A DNA stretch of 64,000 bases from Conchocele bisecta (GCA_029237695.1 CM055279.1:23191919-23255918); one strand, 5' to 3'. Counted from the stretch's first letter, positions 1 through 11,370 are shown. Numbers and translations are program-made. Notes: generated by a model not told the origin, from the sequence alone.

Positions 1-296
1 TCGATGTTCAGGATGATGCTGAATACAATAGAAAATATTATAGTACCTACATGCACAATGTTGAACATGTCATACAGATAATACATGCCCATTATTACCC
101 AATTTGAGAATGTTTGATGCACATGTGATGTGAAGGTAGAGCTCGTTTCTATACGGGGAAACAAACACGTTGTCGCTGAAATCGTTTGATTTGGGGTCTA
201 CCGACTTGGTACATGCGACATTATACTTAAAACCATTAAATAATAACTGACGTCACCAACATATATACACTTCACCTAACGTTACCCAAGGTGTAT
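1..296. other. Unassigned AT-rich DNA
   Basis: No coding region, RNA gene or recognisable repeat was seen before the first MITE. Confidence 0.4.
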
Positions 297-674
297 GATC
301 ACGTGGTACTAACAACAACAACAAGTACCGATTCAAAGTACATATCATTTAAGTGTCCTTATTACGTAACGGATTTTGATGAAATATGGTGCATCAAACG
401 CGTCATGTTAATCTGCATTTGGTAGTCTCTGTATTTTCGCCCAAACTTCTGTCGTTTTTGCGAAGAATCGATTTCCGTGTCTCCGACACGGAAATCGATT
501 CTTCGCAAAAACGACATAGGTCTGTGCCGAACTCCATAGACCACCAAATGCAGCTCATGAAGACGCGTTTGCTGTTCCATATTTCATCAAAATCCGTTGC
601 ATATTAAGAAAAATGTCAAATAATACTTACTTTGGAGTGGGCGACATTGTTGTTGTTGTAACCACGTGATTATG
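297..674. mobile_element. MITE family A, copy 1 (long foldback)
   Basis: The element begins with ATCACGTGGT followed by an (AAC)n run and ends with the reverse complement, (TTG)n then ACCACGTGAT. Inside, the two halves are near-perfect reverse complements: a segment starting GATGAAATATGG is mirrored at the far side, and the centre at about 450-517 is an almost perfect palindrome around TCGATTTCCGTGTC. Related copies lie near 22004-22356 and 49447-49775. No transposase is encoded, so it is non-autonomous. The long open frames across it on both strands are a by-product of the palindrome, not genes. Confidence 0.75.
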
Positions 675-875
675 CCCCTTGTTACCGTTGCAAGTCATAT
701 TAAAGAAATGAGTCTCCCTGATCGATGGCACATTATTATTTTGTATACGTTATTACACCGCTTTCTATTAACGGTAATGTAACTGATGCTCCAAAAGTGA
801 GACATGCCAGTAGCGTATTGATGTTGAGGCAACTTGTAGACAATATGAGTAAACAGCACTATGGCAAAATATTGT

Positions 876-1936
876 AAAGGTACATGCCTACTCAGTAAGC
901 ACAACATGTTCTTTATAGGAATTAAATAAGTATATAAGTGTAACACCATTCCACCAGTGCTAAAGTGCCCGCAAAACAGATATAATCATTTAGTACTTTA
1001 CTGATAGCGACTCGCGGTGGTATCAGGCTATTTTCATATGCAAATGAGGCATGATATGTTTTACTTATTTATATGGCCTTGACGCCAGTTATTGGGGTAG
1101 TCGGCGTTTTCGGGGTATTCACATATTTTGTAATGTATAGGCATGTGTGCAGCCGCGATGTGCATTACGTCAGGTGATTAAAATAAGCATGACTTGACGT
1201 ACATTACGTCCTTTAAAATGCCACTTGCAATTTCTGCCATTTTAGGCATTTAGGTAATTTTGTTCAAGAACCTACCTTGATTTTCTACGTCCGCCATTAA
1301 TCTGCTCTTTAATATTGTTAAAATCATAAACAATAGAACATGTTCAAGTTTTCCTTCACTGCGAGATGATCAACAGCCAATGAAAACTCGGGACGAATTA
1401 GTAGATGTATTGACACTTTCGAAACATACCCCGAAAACACCAACCATAAGTCAAGATTCAAGATGGCCGAATCCTGTGTTGTTAAACGCGCTAACGCGGA
1501 TTTTAATCTAACAACAATCTTATTTTGCAGACAAGAAACATTGAAAGAAATATTTAGCATTGGATTGAACTGACAAGTTCGCTCATATTGTATGTTATAT
1601 AAAAATGTTAATACCCCGAAAACTAGATCCACCATCATACTAATGAAATGCGTCACGTGAAAAAATAATATTTTCGACTGATTATGAAATATGATCATTG
1701 CACATCAAAAAATAAATACAGAGAATAAATAGTAATGTCCGTTAAAATTTTAAGGAAACACGGATATCGCCCCTGATATCAGTGTGAAAATTTTCGTTTA
1801 ATATAAAATGTGTAATAATGCCAGGGTAACGGTGAATGAATGTTTAGTTTGCCAGGAAATGTCATACATACATAATATACAAAGTATCTGTATCACTATA
1901 TTATAACCTACTGCGTGCCATGGGCATGAACCTTTA
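876..1936 (+). mobile_element. MITE family B, copy 1, with about 600 bp inserted
   Basis: The left end AAAGGTACATGCC.ACTCAG and an inverted right end at about 1909-1936 match the ends of the cleaner copy at 8320-8814. Internal blocks (ATGCAAATGAGGCATGAT and the block starting ATCATTGCACATCAAAAA) also match. Between about 1070 and 1640 there is extra sequence absent from the 8.3-kb copy. It contains GGGGTATT near 1113 and AATACCCCGAAAAC near 1610 in opposite orientation, suggesting a nested insertion. Confidence 0.6.
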
Positions 1937-2429
1937 AGGACTGACTGTATAGAATATGACCTTTTGTTTCAAATGTAGTGGAATCATAAATATGACTGAA
2001 TATCAATATAAAGTATATCTGACCCTGTTTTTCTTAGAATATATTATACAGAGCATCGAGTTGCCATCTCCGCCATTTTAGTTTGTACATGCTATGGGAC
2101 AGTTTCCCCACTTGGAGGGTTTGACACCTACAGAAAATAATATGGCAGCAAATCTAATAAGGTTTGGTACAATACGTTTCACATATCCAGAACGACAACG
2201 TCCTATAAGTATTATTTCTGCAGACTACACAAAAAGCTACTAGACATCTTAGAATTTCTACCATCACTCACAAAATATACAATGGACACGTTTTCCATGA
2301 TTGTGTAAAATGTCAATCTATTGTACTATTTATTATTAGAAGTGCATCTGCCACAGGTAAAAACCATATTTACTCGCATAGCAGGCAAGTAGACAGTAGT
2401 GACAGTACCCTCAGATAACTGTATAGTAT
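1937..2429. other. Unassigned AT-rich DNA
   Basis: No gene or clear repeat structure seen. Confidence 0.4.
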
Positions 2430-2720
2430 TTGTATACCCCGTACAGTAGCACTTTTCAGCAGGTCAACTATACGTACTATACCAATACTATACGCATACT
2501 ATACCAATACGATATGTTTTCTATACGATATGCATATAGTATAAACGTACGGTATGTTTGTACCGTACATACCAACCAATATCGTATATATGTACCATTC
2601 AAATCGTACGTTTATACAATTTTTATACATGTGTATAATTCTGGTACGTTTCTATCGTACACACATAACAGATTTGTGTACGGTATAAATGTATCATACT
2701 ACCGTATGTTAACGGTGTTG
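2430..2720. repeat. Array of short self-complementary TATACG/CGTAC words
   Basis: The stretch is built from variants of short palindromic words such as CGTACG, ATACGATAT, GTATAGTAT and CGGTATGTTTGTACCG, repeated every 10-25 bases in both orientations. A second block of the same vocabulary lies at 16509-16720. The 134-residue frame across it is Tyr/Thr-rich low-complexity translation and is not called as a gene. Confidence 0.6.
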
Positions 2721-3739
2721 CCGTGTACTATTTGCCCTAATAATTGGTCTCTAATATTTGGTCTGCCTCGCCAGTTTTTTTTTCATAATATTCAGAAATG
2801 CGTAATATTAATAATCTATCTCTGTGTTTCATGAAATGTATTTAAAGAAACTGTGATATTTTCTGTAAATGACGTCGATATATATCCAGAAAACAAGAAA
2901 CAAAATCCAATTAATTAATTAAAAACTTGTGATTGTTTACGAGATACGATTCGATATGCCTAGCTAGAGTTTAATCTCTCGCCCGGTGTTGTTACATGAC
3001 ACTACTAGCAACAATAAACCGGCGTCAATAAATAAAACAACAGCACAAACGTATCCGTGTTCCAATCCAAACTTTTATCCCATCTATTTAATTCAAAGTG
3101 ACTAGAAAGTCAGCGGTATTTGTGATCTGTTTTTTTTGGTGCGCAAATATAAATCGGCGGGTTATTGCGAGACAAACAGTGAAACCTTGACCTTGACAAT
3201 TTCTTGGACAAAAAAAAATGTCGTCACTGCCGTTCCGAATATCAAGAACAAATTAATAGACACCACCATGCTCACAATATATTTATTTTCATATTAAATC
3301 AAATTATAATGTGTGGTCTACGGTATAATATGGCAAAACTAAGCATCAATTTAGCGTTTTGTTTCCTTTTTCGTCGGTATCAAATTACGTTTTCCTTTGC
3401 TGTCAACATTATTTCGACGCGATCCTATAGTCGACATGACAATTTCTAAGATCAACACAACTTTTCATAATGTCTTTTAATTTCAAGCTGCAAGGAGACT
3501 GTGAATTGCATATTAACCATAATAACATGGTGAACATATTGATAATAATTTTAAAAGAAAAGCATATTTTAATTTTCGAAACCTGATCATGAAAAAGAAA
3601 TTAAATATTTACTTTTGGAATTAGATTTCTACTACTGCTAAAATTCTGCTCTGGCTGTTGATTTCTATTGGCCCGAATCAAATTTTGTGAAGATAATATT
3701 TATTCCGGTGATAGCCATTTCTTTAAAATAAAACGGTTT
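2721..3739. other. Unassigned AT-rich DNA
   Basis: No coding region, RNA gene or repeat could be supported. Confidence 0.4.
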
Positions 3740-3744
3740 ACTTG

Positions 3745-3905
3745 TGTCACAGAGTGAGAAAGATGCATACCGGCCCGGAATCGAACCAGGAACCTCATGT
3801 TTACCGTACCATGCCCATGGCTCTACCGAGCAAGCTAACAAGGCATAGATCATACACACGTCATCCCCATAGTCAGTTACATACTGTGACATTCTTCTCC
3901 GCCAA
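3745..3905 (-). mobile_element. tRNA-derived SINE fragment
   Basis: On the minus strand the sequence reads like a tRNA D arm (GCTCGGTAGAGC, box A-like) followed about 45 bases later by GGTTCGATTCC, a canonical box B, then GCATCTTTCTCAC. The second fragment at 4441-4545 has the same order and the same sequence after box B. The acceptor stem does not pair properly, so this is a tRNA-related SINE head rather than a functional tRNA gene. Confidence 0.6.
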
Positions 3906-4082
3906 ATTGAAGTTCGTTCTCGAATTCCATGTTTAATTTTGTCTCCGAATTCCATATTTTTGGGTACAATTTTGGGAGTATTTATCAGTCACGGTCCTTC
4001 GTTGGGCAACAATTGTTACTGGGCAGAAATATGTCCACCCTGAATTCCATATTTGTGGAATATTTCTTCATCAGTCACGACT

Positions 4083-4440
4083 CCACGTTGGGAGTAGTTG
4101 CGGCAAGTAACTGCAGAATACTCAATTATCGTCCGTACCCAGAGTTACGGTGCTCCATAGGTTTTTCTTGCAGAGTACCGAATCGGATCTCATTCGCGCT
4201 TTAGCTGTTAATTGTGACATATTTTTCTGTACTTATTACACAGAAATGAATGTAAGTATAATACTGACATTTCATTCAATTGAAAAATACAGAAAATATG
4301 TCACAATAAACAGTTGAATCCCAGTGCAAATCAGATGTGATTTGGTACTTTGCAGGGGAAAGCTACGGAGAGCACCACAACTCGGTACGGACGATACGGG
4401 AGTATTCTGCAGAGTTACTTCCCGCAACTACGTTGGGTGC
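4083..4440. mobile_element. Foldback element with about 170-bp arms
   Basis: The left arm (from CACGTTGGGAGTAGTTGCGG) is the imperfect reverse complement of the right arm (ending CCCGCAACTACGTTGGG). The match extends through TATTCTGCAGAGTTAC, GTACGGACGATA and the central TATTTTTCTGTA/TACAGAAAATA segments around 4220-4300. No coding capacity. The adjacent SINE fragment begins where the right arm ends. Confidence 0.65.
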
Positions 4441-4545
4441 TAAATGTCACAGGGTGAGAAAGATGCGCACCAGCCCGGAATCGAACCGGGGATCTCTGGT
4501 TTACCACACTATCGCACTACCTACTGAGCAAACCGGGCACAAATA
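4441..4545 (-). mobile_element. tRNA-derived SINE fragment, second copy
   Basis: On the minus strand, GCTCAGTAGGTAGTGC resembles a tRNA D arm/box A and CCCGGTTCGATTCCGGG is a perfect T arm with box B. The sequence GCATCTTTCTCAC.CTGTGACA follows as in the copy at 3745-3905. The acceptor ends do not pair into a normal tRNA. Confidence 0.6.
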
Positions 4546-4596
4546 CACACTTATTCATCATTGTGATTACTTCATCCAACCTGTCCTTAGCTGTTG

Positions 4597-4637
4597 ATAG
4601 GCCGTTAAACACCAATAAACAAACAAACAAACAAACA
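4597..4637 (+). repeat. SINE-like 3' tail ending in (AAAC)n
   Basis: TAGGCCGTTAAACACCAATA followed by a run of AAAC units resembles the 3' tail shared by many mollusc short interspersed elements. A reverse-oriented relative (TTTAATGGTGTTTAACGG) occurs near 34324-34341. Assignment is from memory of the motif, not from a search. Confidence 0.45.
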
Positions 4638-4639
4638 CT

Positions 4640-5260
4640 TCATTCAACCAAAAATTCACAAGCTAGAAGTGATGCCAAATTATTACAGTCAACGTCACAG
4701 ATTATGCTCTTGGCGACATTAGCGGACACAAATTTGTCCATCAATTTGATCTAATAAACAATCTGACAGACAACACTACGACGGCGCATGAAACATCATT
4801 ATTCTGGTACTTGGAATCAAAATGGTGGATATTAAGATCAATATGTGAGGCGCTGACAGAGCCGTTAACATTTGTGTATCACGATAGCAGCTACAGGGAT
4901 TGTTGGACGCATTTATTTACAGAAACAAGAGATTACAACCCGCATTGGATAATATACTAAGTGACATTTTGTTCTAACATACACCAACATACAGGATTAA
5001 ATTTGCGACAATGTTGGATTCTGGATTTTGTGGACAGGTGACAGAAATCGGAGCTGGATCAGAACCGACAGACGTGATTCTGAATATGCGTGCTTGGTCT
5101 GTGGTTATTCTTCCAGATCATGTCAAGCATGTTTTAATTTCACGTCATGTCAAAGCAGCACTATTGAACATAATGAATAACTTTAATATTCTACACCAGA
5201 ATTAAAGTTCATTCAACTGATGAATTAAGGAAAGTTACTTGTATATGACAACGTTTGCCT
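4640..5260. other. Unassigned DNA
   Basis: No gene or repeat structure seen. Confidence 0.4.
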
Positions 5261-5261
5261 C

Positions 5262-6076
5262 ACTAATTTGTATGCCCCACCACGATAGTGGAGGAGGCAT
5301 TTAGTGTTACCCTTGTCCATTCCGTCCGTCACCAACCTAGTAACTCGTAAATGTTTTAAACCGTAATAGCTACAGACCTGAAACTTGGTACATGTATGTT
5401 TGATTCGACCCCACGGTCATGGATTATCTCCCCCTTTTCAAGTTAGAATTTTCCAATTTTGGCTTGTAGCTCGTAAAACATTTAAACCCTAATAGCTACA
5501 CACCTGAAACTTGATATGTAGCTTCCTTATGATGAGTAGATTTGCAAAGTTTATTTTGATTCGACCCCCGAGTAATGGATTATCTCCCCTTTTTTGACTC
5601 AGAATTTGAATAGTTTGCCTTGTAACTCGTAAAACTTTTGTAATAGCTACAACACTGAAATTTGATATGTAGCTTCCGTATGATGAGTAGACGCGGACAG
5701 GTTATTCCGATTTTTGATTCGACCCCACGGTCATGGATTATCTCACCCTTTTCAAGTTAGAATTTTCCAATTTTGGCTTGTAGCTCGTAAAACTTTTAAA
5801 CCCTAATAGCTACACACCTGAAACTTGGTATGTAGCTTCCTTATGATGAGTAGATTTGCAAAGTTTATTTTGATTCGACCCCCGAGTCATGGATTATCTC
5901 CCCCTTTTTGATTTACAATTTGAAAATTTTGCCTTGTAACTCGTAAAACTTTTGTAATAGCTACAGCACTGAAATTTGATATGTAGCTTCCTTTATGATG
6001 AGCAGACGCGGACAGTTTATTTCGATTTTTAATTCGAACCCCGTGTCATGGATTATCTCTCCCTTTTGGACACTGG
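5262..6076. repeat. Tandem array of about 157-bp units, alternating two types
   Basis: Units begin at about 5341, 5466, 5625, 5781 and 5938 with TAACTCGTAAA or TAGCTCGTAAA. Each contains AATAGCTAC..CCTGAAACTTG, ATGTAGCTTCC.TATGATGAG, a TTCGACCCC block and GGATTATCTC. Units 2 and 4 resemble each other more than units 3 and 5, giving a higher-order dimer of about 315 bp. The block starts with GCCCCACCACGATAGTGG. No coding potential. Confidence 0.7.
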
Positions 6077-6268
6077 CATTTAGACTTGTTTACTATCAAA
6101 GCGATATGTAGGGTATCCGTGTTCTATCAACACATTTTCTAGTTTAGTTATCTCCCTTTGTTTTTTCGCGCACTGATTTGTCCGGAGCATAACGCGAACA
6201 CCCTTTGTAATATTTTTATGAAACTTAACACATGCATAGGTCTCACGGGACAGTGCGGAGCTAGCGTT

Positions 6269-6765
6269 AAAAGTACATGCCCACTCAGTAGGCACAAAAT
6301 GTTCTTTATGCCAGAGACATCATCAGAGACATTTTCTAGCCAAATAAACAATCATTTACCATTACCCACATATTGTTTGGCATTATTATACATTTTATAT
6401 CAGAAGAAAATTTCCACATTGATATCAGGGACGATAACCGTGTTTCCTTAAAATGTTAACGGACATTACTATGAATTCTCTGTATTTATTTGTTTTTGAT
6501 GTGTAATGATCATACTTCATAAACAGTCAATTTTTTTCAGTTGATGCATTTAATTAGTATAAATAATTATAAAATATTATGCCCCATTTGCACATGAAAA
6601 TACCGATACCACCGCGCGTCACTATCAGTAAAATAAATATTACCAAATGATTATATCTGTATAGCGGGCACTCGTAATGTTTATAACTAGTGAAATAGTG
6701 ACTATTATACACTTATTTAATTCCCATAAAGAGCATGTTTAGCCTACTGAGTGGGCATGCACCTT
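6269..6765 (-). mobile_element. MITE family B, copy 2
   Basis: Bounded by AAGTACATGCCCACTCAGTA and its inverted partner CTACTGAGTGGGCATGCACC. Internal blocks such as TTTCCTTAAAATGTTAACGG are the reverse complement of those in the 8320-8814 copy, so this copy lies in the opposite orientation. No transposase. Confidence 0.7.
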
Positions 6766-6769
6766 GAAA

Positions 6770-7225
6770 AATGGGTTGGATAATTTTTGTCGCGACCGCC
6801 TGCGGACAGTGCGATATAGTCTGCGCATTGACGTCCATCCGTAGTTTTTTTTTGCCGAGCCTGCTTGCGGAAAGCGAGACTTAGTGATCACAATGACGTC
6901 CGTGCGTCAGTATGTTTTTAAATACCATATCCTAAGTCACATTGACTTGAAACATCAAATGCTTATTAGTCATCATCCATATATACATTATGTGTCCCAC
7001 TCATGCGGCCCCTGTGCCCCAAGGTCAAGGTCAAAGACTTTGAAATTTGTGTTAAAGTTTTTGCATACCTTATATCTCCACAACGCTTACTCAGATTTGC
7101 TTCAAACTTCAGATAATTCTTTATTATCATCCATATGTTCACACTATGGCCGACGCATGCGACCCACATGCCCAAGATCAAGGTCAAATGACTTTCAAAT
7201 TTGCTTTAAAGCTTTTACATACCTT
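6770..7225. repeat. Degenerate GGTCAAGGTCA repeat family
   Basis: Fragments such as GCGGACAGTGCGATATAGT, GCCCCAAGGTCAAGGTCA and GACTTTGAAATTTG recur here (6790, 7010, 7170), again at 7940-8319 and at 11395-11650. They look like pieces of one dispersed family that MITE B copies and the copia element have split. No gene. Confidence 0.5.
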
Positions 7226-7939
7226 AAAGGTACATGCCCACGCAGCAGGTTACACTGTACTACTACTTTTCATTTTCTGTCATGCCTTATATGAGCCATT
7301 TGTCTACCCACTAACGAGTTATTTTTAATTACGGCGCATGTTAATTGGTGTTAAATCGCATTTTATATGCCGCGACCAGAAAGGGTATTTTCCGACCACG
7401 TGCTATTTTTACCAATACGCGTTACGTGACACGGTCAATCATATCACATCTTTGACATGCGTAGTGAAGTATCGGAAGTTGAGAATAAAAATCTCTGTTC
7501 GAGTCCAAATCTAAATCTCCACGTAACTCTTTCCATTTGGTGACCTGGTCGCCAATATTGACCACTCTCTCTCTGTGTACTGCCTGTCCCTCAGACATTT
7601 CGCCTTTTTTTTGGCCGACGCCGTTTCATACAATTTCCGTCCTGGACGTTTCGACATGTTGATATTCTTGTTTACATATTGGGAAGCCTACTGGCGCGCG
7701 TAGTATACTGCGCATGCGCACCGCAAGCCGTGATGTGAAAGTCGTCGTCGTCCCCGCACATTATCAAGATAGACTGTTACCACCGCGCGTCGCTAACAGT
7801 AAATTGATAATTAATAAATGATTATATTTGTATAGCGGGCACTCGTAATTTTTAGATCTGGTGGAATAGTGACATAATTATACACTTATTTAATTCCAAT
7901 AAAGAACATTTTGTGCCTACTGCGTGGGCATATACCTTT
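7226..7939 (-). mobile_element. MITE family B, copy 3 (longer interior)
   Basis: Inverted ends AAAGGTACATGCCCACGCAG and CTGCGTGGGCATATACCTTT. The right part (about 7780-7930) matches the reverse complement of the family's left part, including the GCGGGCACTCGTAAT and AAGAACATTTTGTGCCTACT blocks. The interior 7260-7780 differs from the other copies. Confidence 0.6.
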
Positions 7940-8319
7940 AATTCAAACTTCAAATAAATATATTCTGAGACCATCAAATTCCTCGGTGGGCTCGACATGC
8001 GGGCCACGGCCATCTGGTTTTTATTTACCGTAGGTTAAAGTTTTTAAGAACACTATATCTCAGAAACAGTTCGCCAATTCACTCGAAGCTTCACATGTGT
8101 TTATCATCATCCATATTTTCATTCTATGCTCAACCCCTGCAACCCCTGTGCCCAATATCAAGGTCAAATTACTTTGAAATTTACCTCAAAGGTTTTTACA
8201 TTCCTGCATGTGGACAGTGCGATATAGTTGTCACATTGACCTACATACGTACGTACATCCATATGTACGTCACTTCGTGCGTCCGGTTAAAGTTTTTTTG
8301 ATTTACGGTTAAAGTTTTT
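7940..8319. repeat. GGTCAAGGTCA-family fragment
   Basis: Contains the CTCGACATGCGGGCCA, CAAGGTCAAATTACTTTGAA and GGACAGTGCGATATAG motifs shared with 6770-7225 and 11371-11671. Confidence 0.45.
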
Positions 8320-8814
8320 AAAGGTACATGCCCACTCAGTAGGCACAAAATGTTCTTTATAGCAATTAAATAAGTGTATAATTGTGTCACTATACCACCA
8401 GTTCTAAACATTACGAGTGCCCGTTATATGGATATAATCATTTAGTAATGTTTATTTCACTGATAGTGACACGCGGTGATATCAGGCTATTTTCATAGGC
8501 AAATGGGGCATGATATTTTTTAATTACTTATACGAATTAAATGTGTCCCCTGAAAAAAGAAAGTTTTCCACAGATTATAAAGTATGATCATTGCACATCA
8601 AAAAATAAATAGTAATGTCTTGGTAACATTTTAAGGAAACACGGTTATCGCCCCTGATAGCAGTGTGGAAATTTACGTCTGATATAAAATGTATAATAAT
8701 GCCAATACATATGTATATTAATGGTGAATTAATGTTTATTTTGCCCGAAAATATCTCAGATGATGTCTCTGATATAAAGAACATTTTGTGCCTACTGAGT
8801 GGGCATGTACCTTT
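8320..8814 (+). mobile_element. MITE family B, copy 4 (best preserved)
   Basis: About 495 bp flanked by terminal inverted repeats of about 40 bp: AAAGGTACATGCCCACTCAG... on the left and its reverse complement ending GGGCATGTACCTTT on the right. The interior is AT-rich and non-coding. Related copies lie at 876, 6269, 7226 and 32061. Confidence 0.75.
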
Positions 8815-8879
8815 AAGAACACTATATCTCTGAAACCGCTTCACCAATTCACTCGAAACTTCACATACGGTGTAGTTGT

Positions 8880-9082
8880 TGTTAAACACTTATATACACA
8901 CAAAACACTCAATACAACACTGTACACTTTATTGTGGATTCATACCATAACATATCACTACCATAATGCCTTAGCCGTTGTCATGACGTTATTATGACGT
9001 CATGACGTTAACAACGTAACGTAACTTCTTTACTGAAGAGTATACATGAAGAGTAACTATTGCAGTCTTACAAACATTAACA
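8880..9082 (-). repeat. Copia 3' LTR
   Basis: This 203-bp repeat matches 11163-11365 with only a few differences (for example ACTATTGCAGTCTTA here against ACTCTTGCAGTCCTA). Such near-identity indicates a fairly recent insertion. Confidence 0.88.
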
Positions 9083-9092
9083 TTAATTATAC

Positions 9093-9108
9093 TTTCTTTC
9101 TTTTTTAG
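9093..9108 (-). promoter_or_regulatory. Copia polypurine tract
   Basis: On the minus strand, AAAAAAGAAAGAAAG lies about ten bases upstream of the 3' LTR, where plus-strand DNA synthesis is primed in LTR retrotransposons. Confidence 0.6.
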
Positions 9109-9207
9109 GATCTAAACATTATAATATAATTACATCTAGTTATTTGATTCTGCAAATGTAGTTCGATTAATAAAACATGTAGCATGAGTCAAACGCGTCA
9201 ATTATGT

Positions 9208-11057
9208 TCAGTGAACATTGTAATTAGGCATCTGCCCTGTCTGTAGTACTTCTAACAGCTGGTACCCAGATGCTCCTTGCTTCGTCAAACAGTTCGCCAA
9301 CTGGTTGTCGCCGGAACACCACCTTACTTCATGTGTGTTGCTTGTCGCCAGGAATTCTTGAATAGCCGCAATATCCACTCGCAGACGTTTGTCATCTACC
9401 AGCTTCGTTGATAATAAAGCTTCAATTACGCTTCTGTTATCAGTGTAGGCCACGATAGGTACTTGTATTGATATACCAAGAACTTCTTCTAACATCTGCT
9501 TGTAGTATACACTTGATTCCAATCCTTCTTGTAGACTCATTGCTTCTGCAGCAATTGTAGATCTGACAACTCTTTTTATTTTCCGGGCGTACCAGGTTAT
9601 TGGGCAACACCTGCCATTGGTGTCGTCCACCAACCAAACCATATGAGCACCGGTGCTTCCAGTTCCATCATTGATATTGCATAATGATGCGTCAGTAAAT
9701 ACAACTATCTTCATTTTTGAATAATTACTAATGCGTGGAAAGACCATATATGACTTCATATCTTTCATTCTGTTCACTTGTTTGATGATTCGTATTAGAT
9801 CACCGACTGTGCCTTCTTTCAGTTTTGTGCTGGCTGTTATCATTTCAAATGCAAGATCTGGTCTGGATCCATGAACAGCCCAGTTTAACTGTCCAACTAA
9901 CTGTCTATATATGGTTTGCTCCTCAGTTGTTAGCACCTCATTTTTATTTCTCAGCCTGTCTGGTTCGATGGTTGGGCATTCCCGCTTCCCAACATAACAC
10001 GACTGGTCCACAGTGATACCACTGTCGCTTTGTTTGATATCAAAACCGATATATTTGAATTCCCTTTCTTCGACTTTCCCTGCATGAAATCTCTGCCGTA
10101 GTTTGTCCATCAATGATTCAAAATATTCATCACCAGCATGTAGAAAATCATCCACGTGACTGCAAACTATGCCTCTAAGTTTGTCCCCTTTATGAATAAA
10201 GAAAAGAGCATGGTCTTATGCAGACCGTTTGAATCCTAATGTCGTTAATTCCTCATTTACACTTAAGTAGAATTGCCTTGCGCCATCTTTGAGCCCATAC
10301 AGACCATGTTTTAATTTCCATATCATACCTCTTGGTGTGTCACTCTCTCTGGGTGGTCTAACAAACACATCCCTATCTAGATGTTTGCCTTGTAAAAATG
10401 CTGATTTTATATCCGTCGTTTTTATAACCCATCTTTCACTCGAAGCAATTGCTAGAATTGCCCTCATTGATCCTTTTCCAACGGTGGGACTATCTCTTGG
10501 CAGAAAATAATCTTCTTCAAACCCCCGTACCACAAGTCTTGCCTTCACTTCTGTATACAAAGTATCTTTATTCCCATAATTCATGCCAGTCAGCACCAAC
10601 AACTTCTCATCCTTTGTTATTTTAGCCCTTCTTAACAGTAAAAACGCTAATATTTCTGTGGGCAGCTTCATATTCTTCTTCTCCATTCTGCAGTATTTCG
10701 CATCAAACATTGACACATATTCACTAACACTCTGGCCATCTAATCTCCGAAAATCATCAAAATCCTCAAACCTGTCCAAACTGTCGGATAAATCATCTTT
10801 AGCTAAATGATTGTCCAAAAATTGTAATAAAACATCAAGTCCATCTGCTTTCTTCAGATCTTCAATCTTGATTTGATCGAAAACTTTCTCCCTAATTTTA
10901 CTTTCTTCATTCTCAGGCAATGACAACGCAATTACTACACCCTGTTTCTGTATTGGCACATCTGTAACTTCTCTCCAAGCAATCAACTCTCTTGTTTATA
11001 AAGTTCATAAGTTTTCACAACCAAGTTTAATGTTGGTGGATTTATTCTTGTAGCCAT
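9208..11057 (-). pseudogene. Copia gag-pol remnant: gag N-terminus fused to RT-RNase H
   Basis: The gag start ATG lies at 11057 and a frameshift follows near 10990. The gag part runs to about 10560 and includes SLPENEESKIREKVFDQI and FRRLDGQSVSEY. It then passes in frame straight into reverse transcriptase (KARLVVRGFEEDY, then IKTTDIKSAFLQG and MIWKLKHGLYGLKDGARQFY). The rest of gag, the protease and the integrase are absent. One in-frame TAA at 10216-10218 interrupts RT shortly before the catalytic box, which reads HVDD instead of the usual YVDD. RNase H follows, with FTDASL, STIAAEAMS and YTDNRSVIEAL. The frame ends at 9208. Confidence 0.85.
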
Positions 11058-11149
11058 GTTTACCAGTCATACAATACTCACATGAACTCAAATGTAGTCA
11101 CTGTATCTTCTTCCAATCTTCATCCACCAATCCGATTCACTCACACACG

Positions 11150-11160
11150 CTCTGCTACCA
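11150..11160 (-). promoter_or_regulatory. Copia primer-binding site
   Basis: On the minus strand, TGGTAGCAGAG starts two bases after the 5' LTR. It is complementary to the 3' end of animal initiator tRNA-Met (ending CTCTGCTACCA), the usual primer type for copia elements. Confidence 0.75.
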
Positions 11161-11162
11161 TT

Positions 11163-11365
11163 TGTTAAACACTTATATACACACAAAACACTCAATACAA
11201 CACTGTACACTTTATTGTGGATTCATACCATAACATATCACTACCATAATGCCTTAGCCGTTGTCATGACGTTATTATGACGTCATGACGTTAACAACGT
11301 AACGTAACTTCTTTACTGAAGAGTATACATGAAGAGTAACTCTTGCAGTCCTACAAACATTAACA
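11163..11365 (-). repeat. Copia 5' LTR
   Basis: This is the partner of the LTR at 8880-9082, with the same length and the same TGTTAA/TTAACA ends. The primer-binding site abuts its inner edge and the GTTGT duplication its outer edge. Confidence 0.88.
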
Positions 11366-11370
11366 GTTGT

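Larger units (their letters stand above)
8880..11365 (-). mobile_element. Ty1/copia LTR retrotransposon, internally deleted
   Basis: Two near-identical 203-bp LTRs (8880-9082 and 11163-11365) start TGTTAA and end TTAACA and are flanked by the direct repeat GTTGT (8875-8879 and 11366-11370), a 5-bp target-site duplication. On the minus strand the 5' LTR is at 11163-11365. It is followed by a primer-binding site, a gag start, an abrupt gag-to-reverse-transcriptase junction, RNase H, a purine tract and the 3' LTR. Protease and integrase are missing and the element is only 2.5 kb, so it would need help from a full-length relative. Confidence 0.9.

Noticed and set aside
362..607. Open frames on both strands at 362-607, 22077-22292 and 49509-49757 encoding similar peptides
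   Set aside because: They are translations of the MITE A palindrome; the two strands give the same peptide because the DNA is self-complementary.
2430..2834. 134-codon Tyr/Thr-rich frame
   Set aside because: It lies in a low-complexity palindromic array with no domain or splice context.
4441..4545. A functional tRNA gene
   Set aside because: Box A- and B-like motifs and a T arm exist, but the acceptor stem does not pair, and a second copy shows it is a SINE family.
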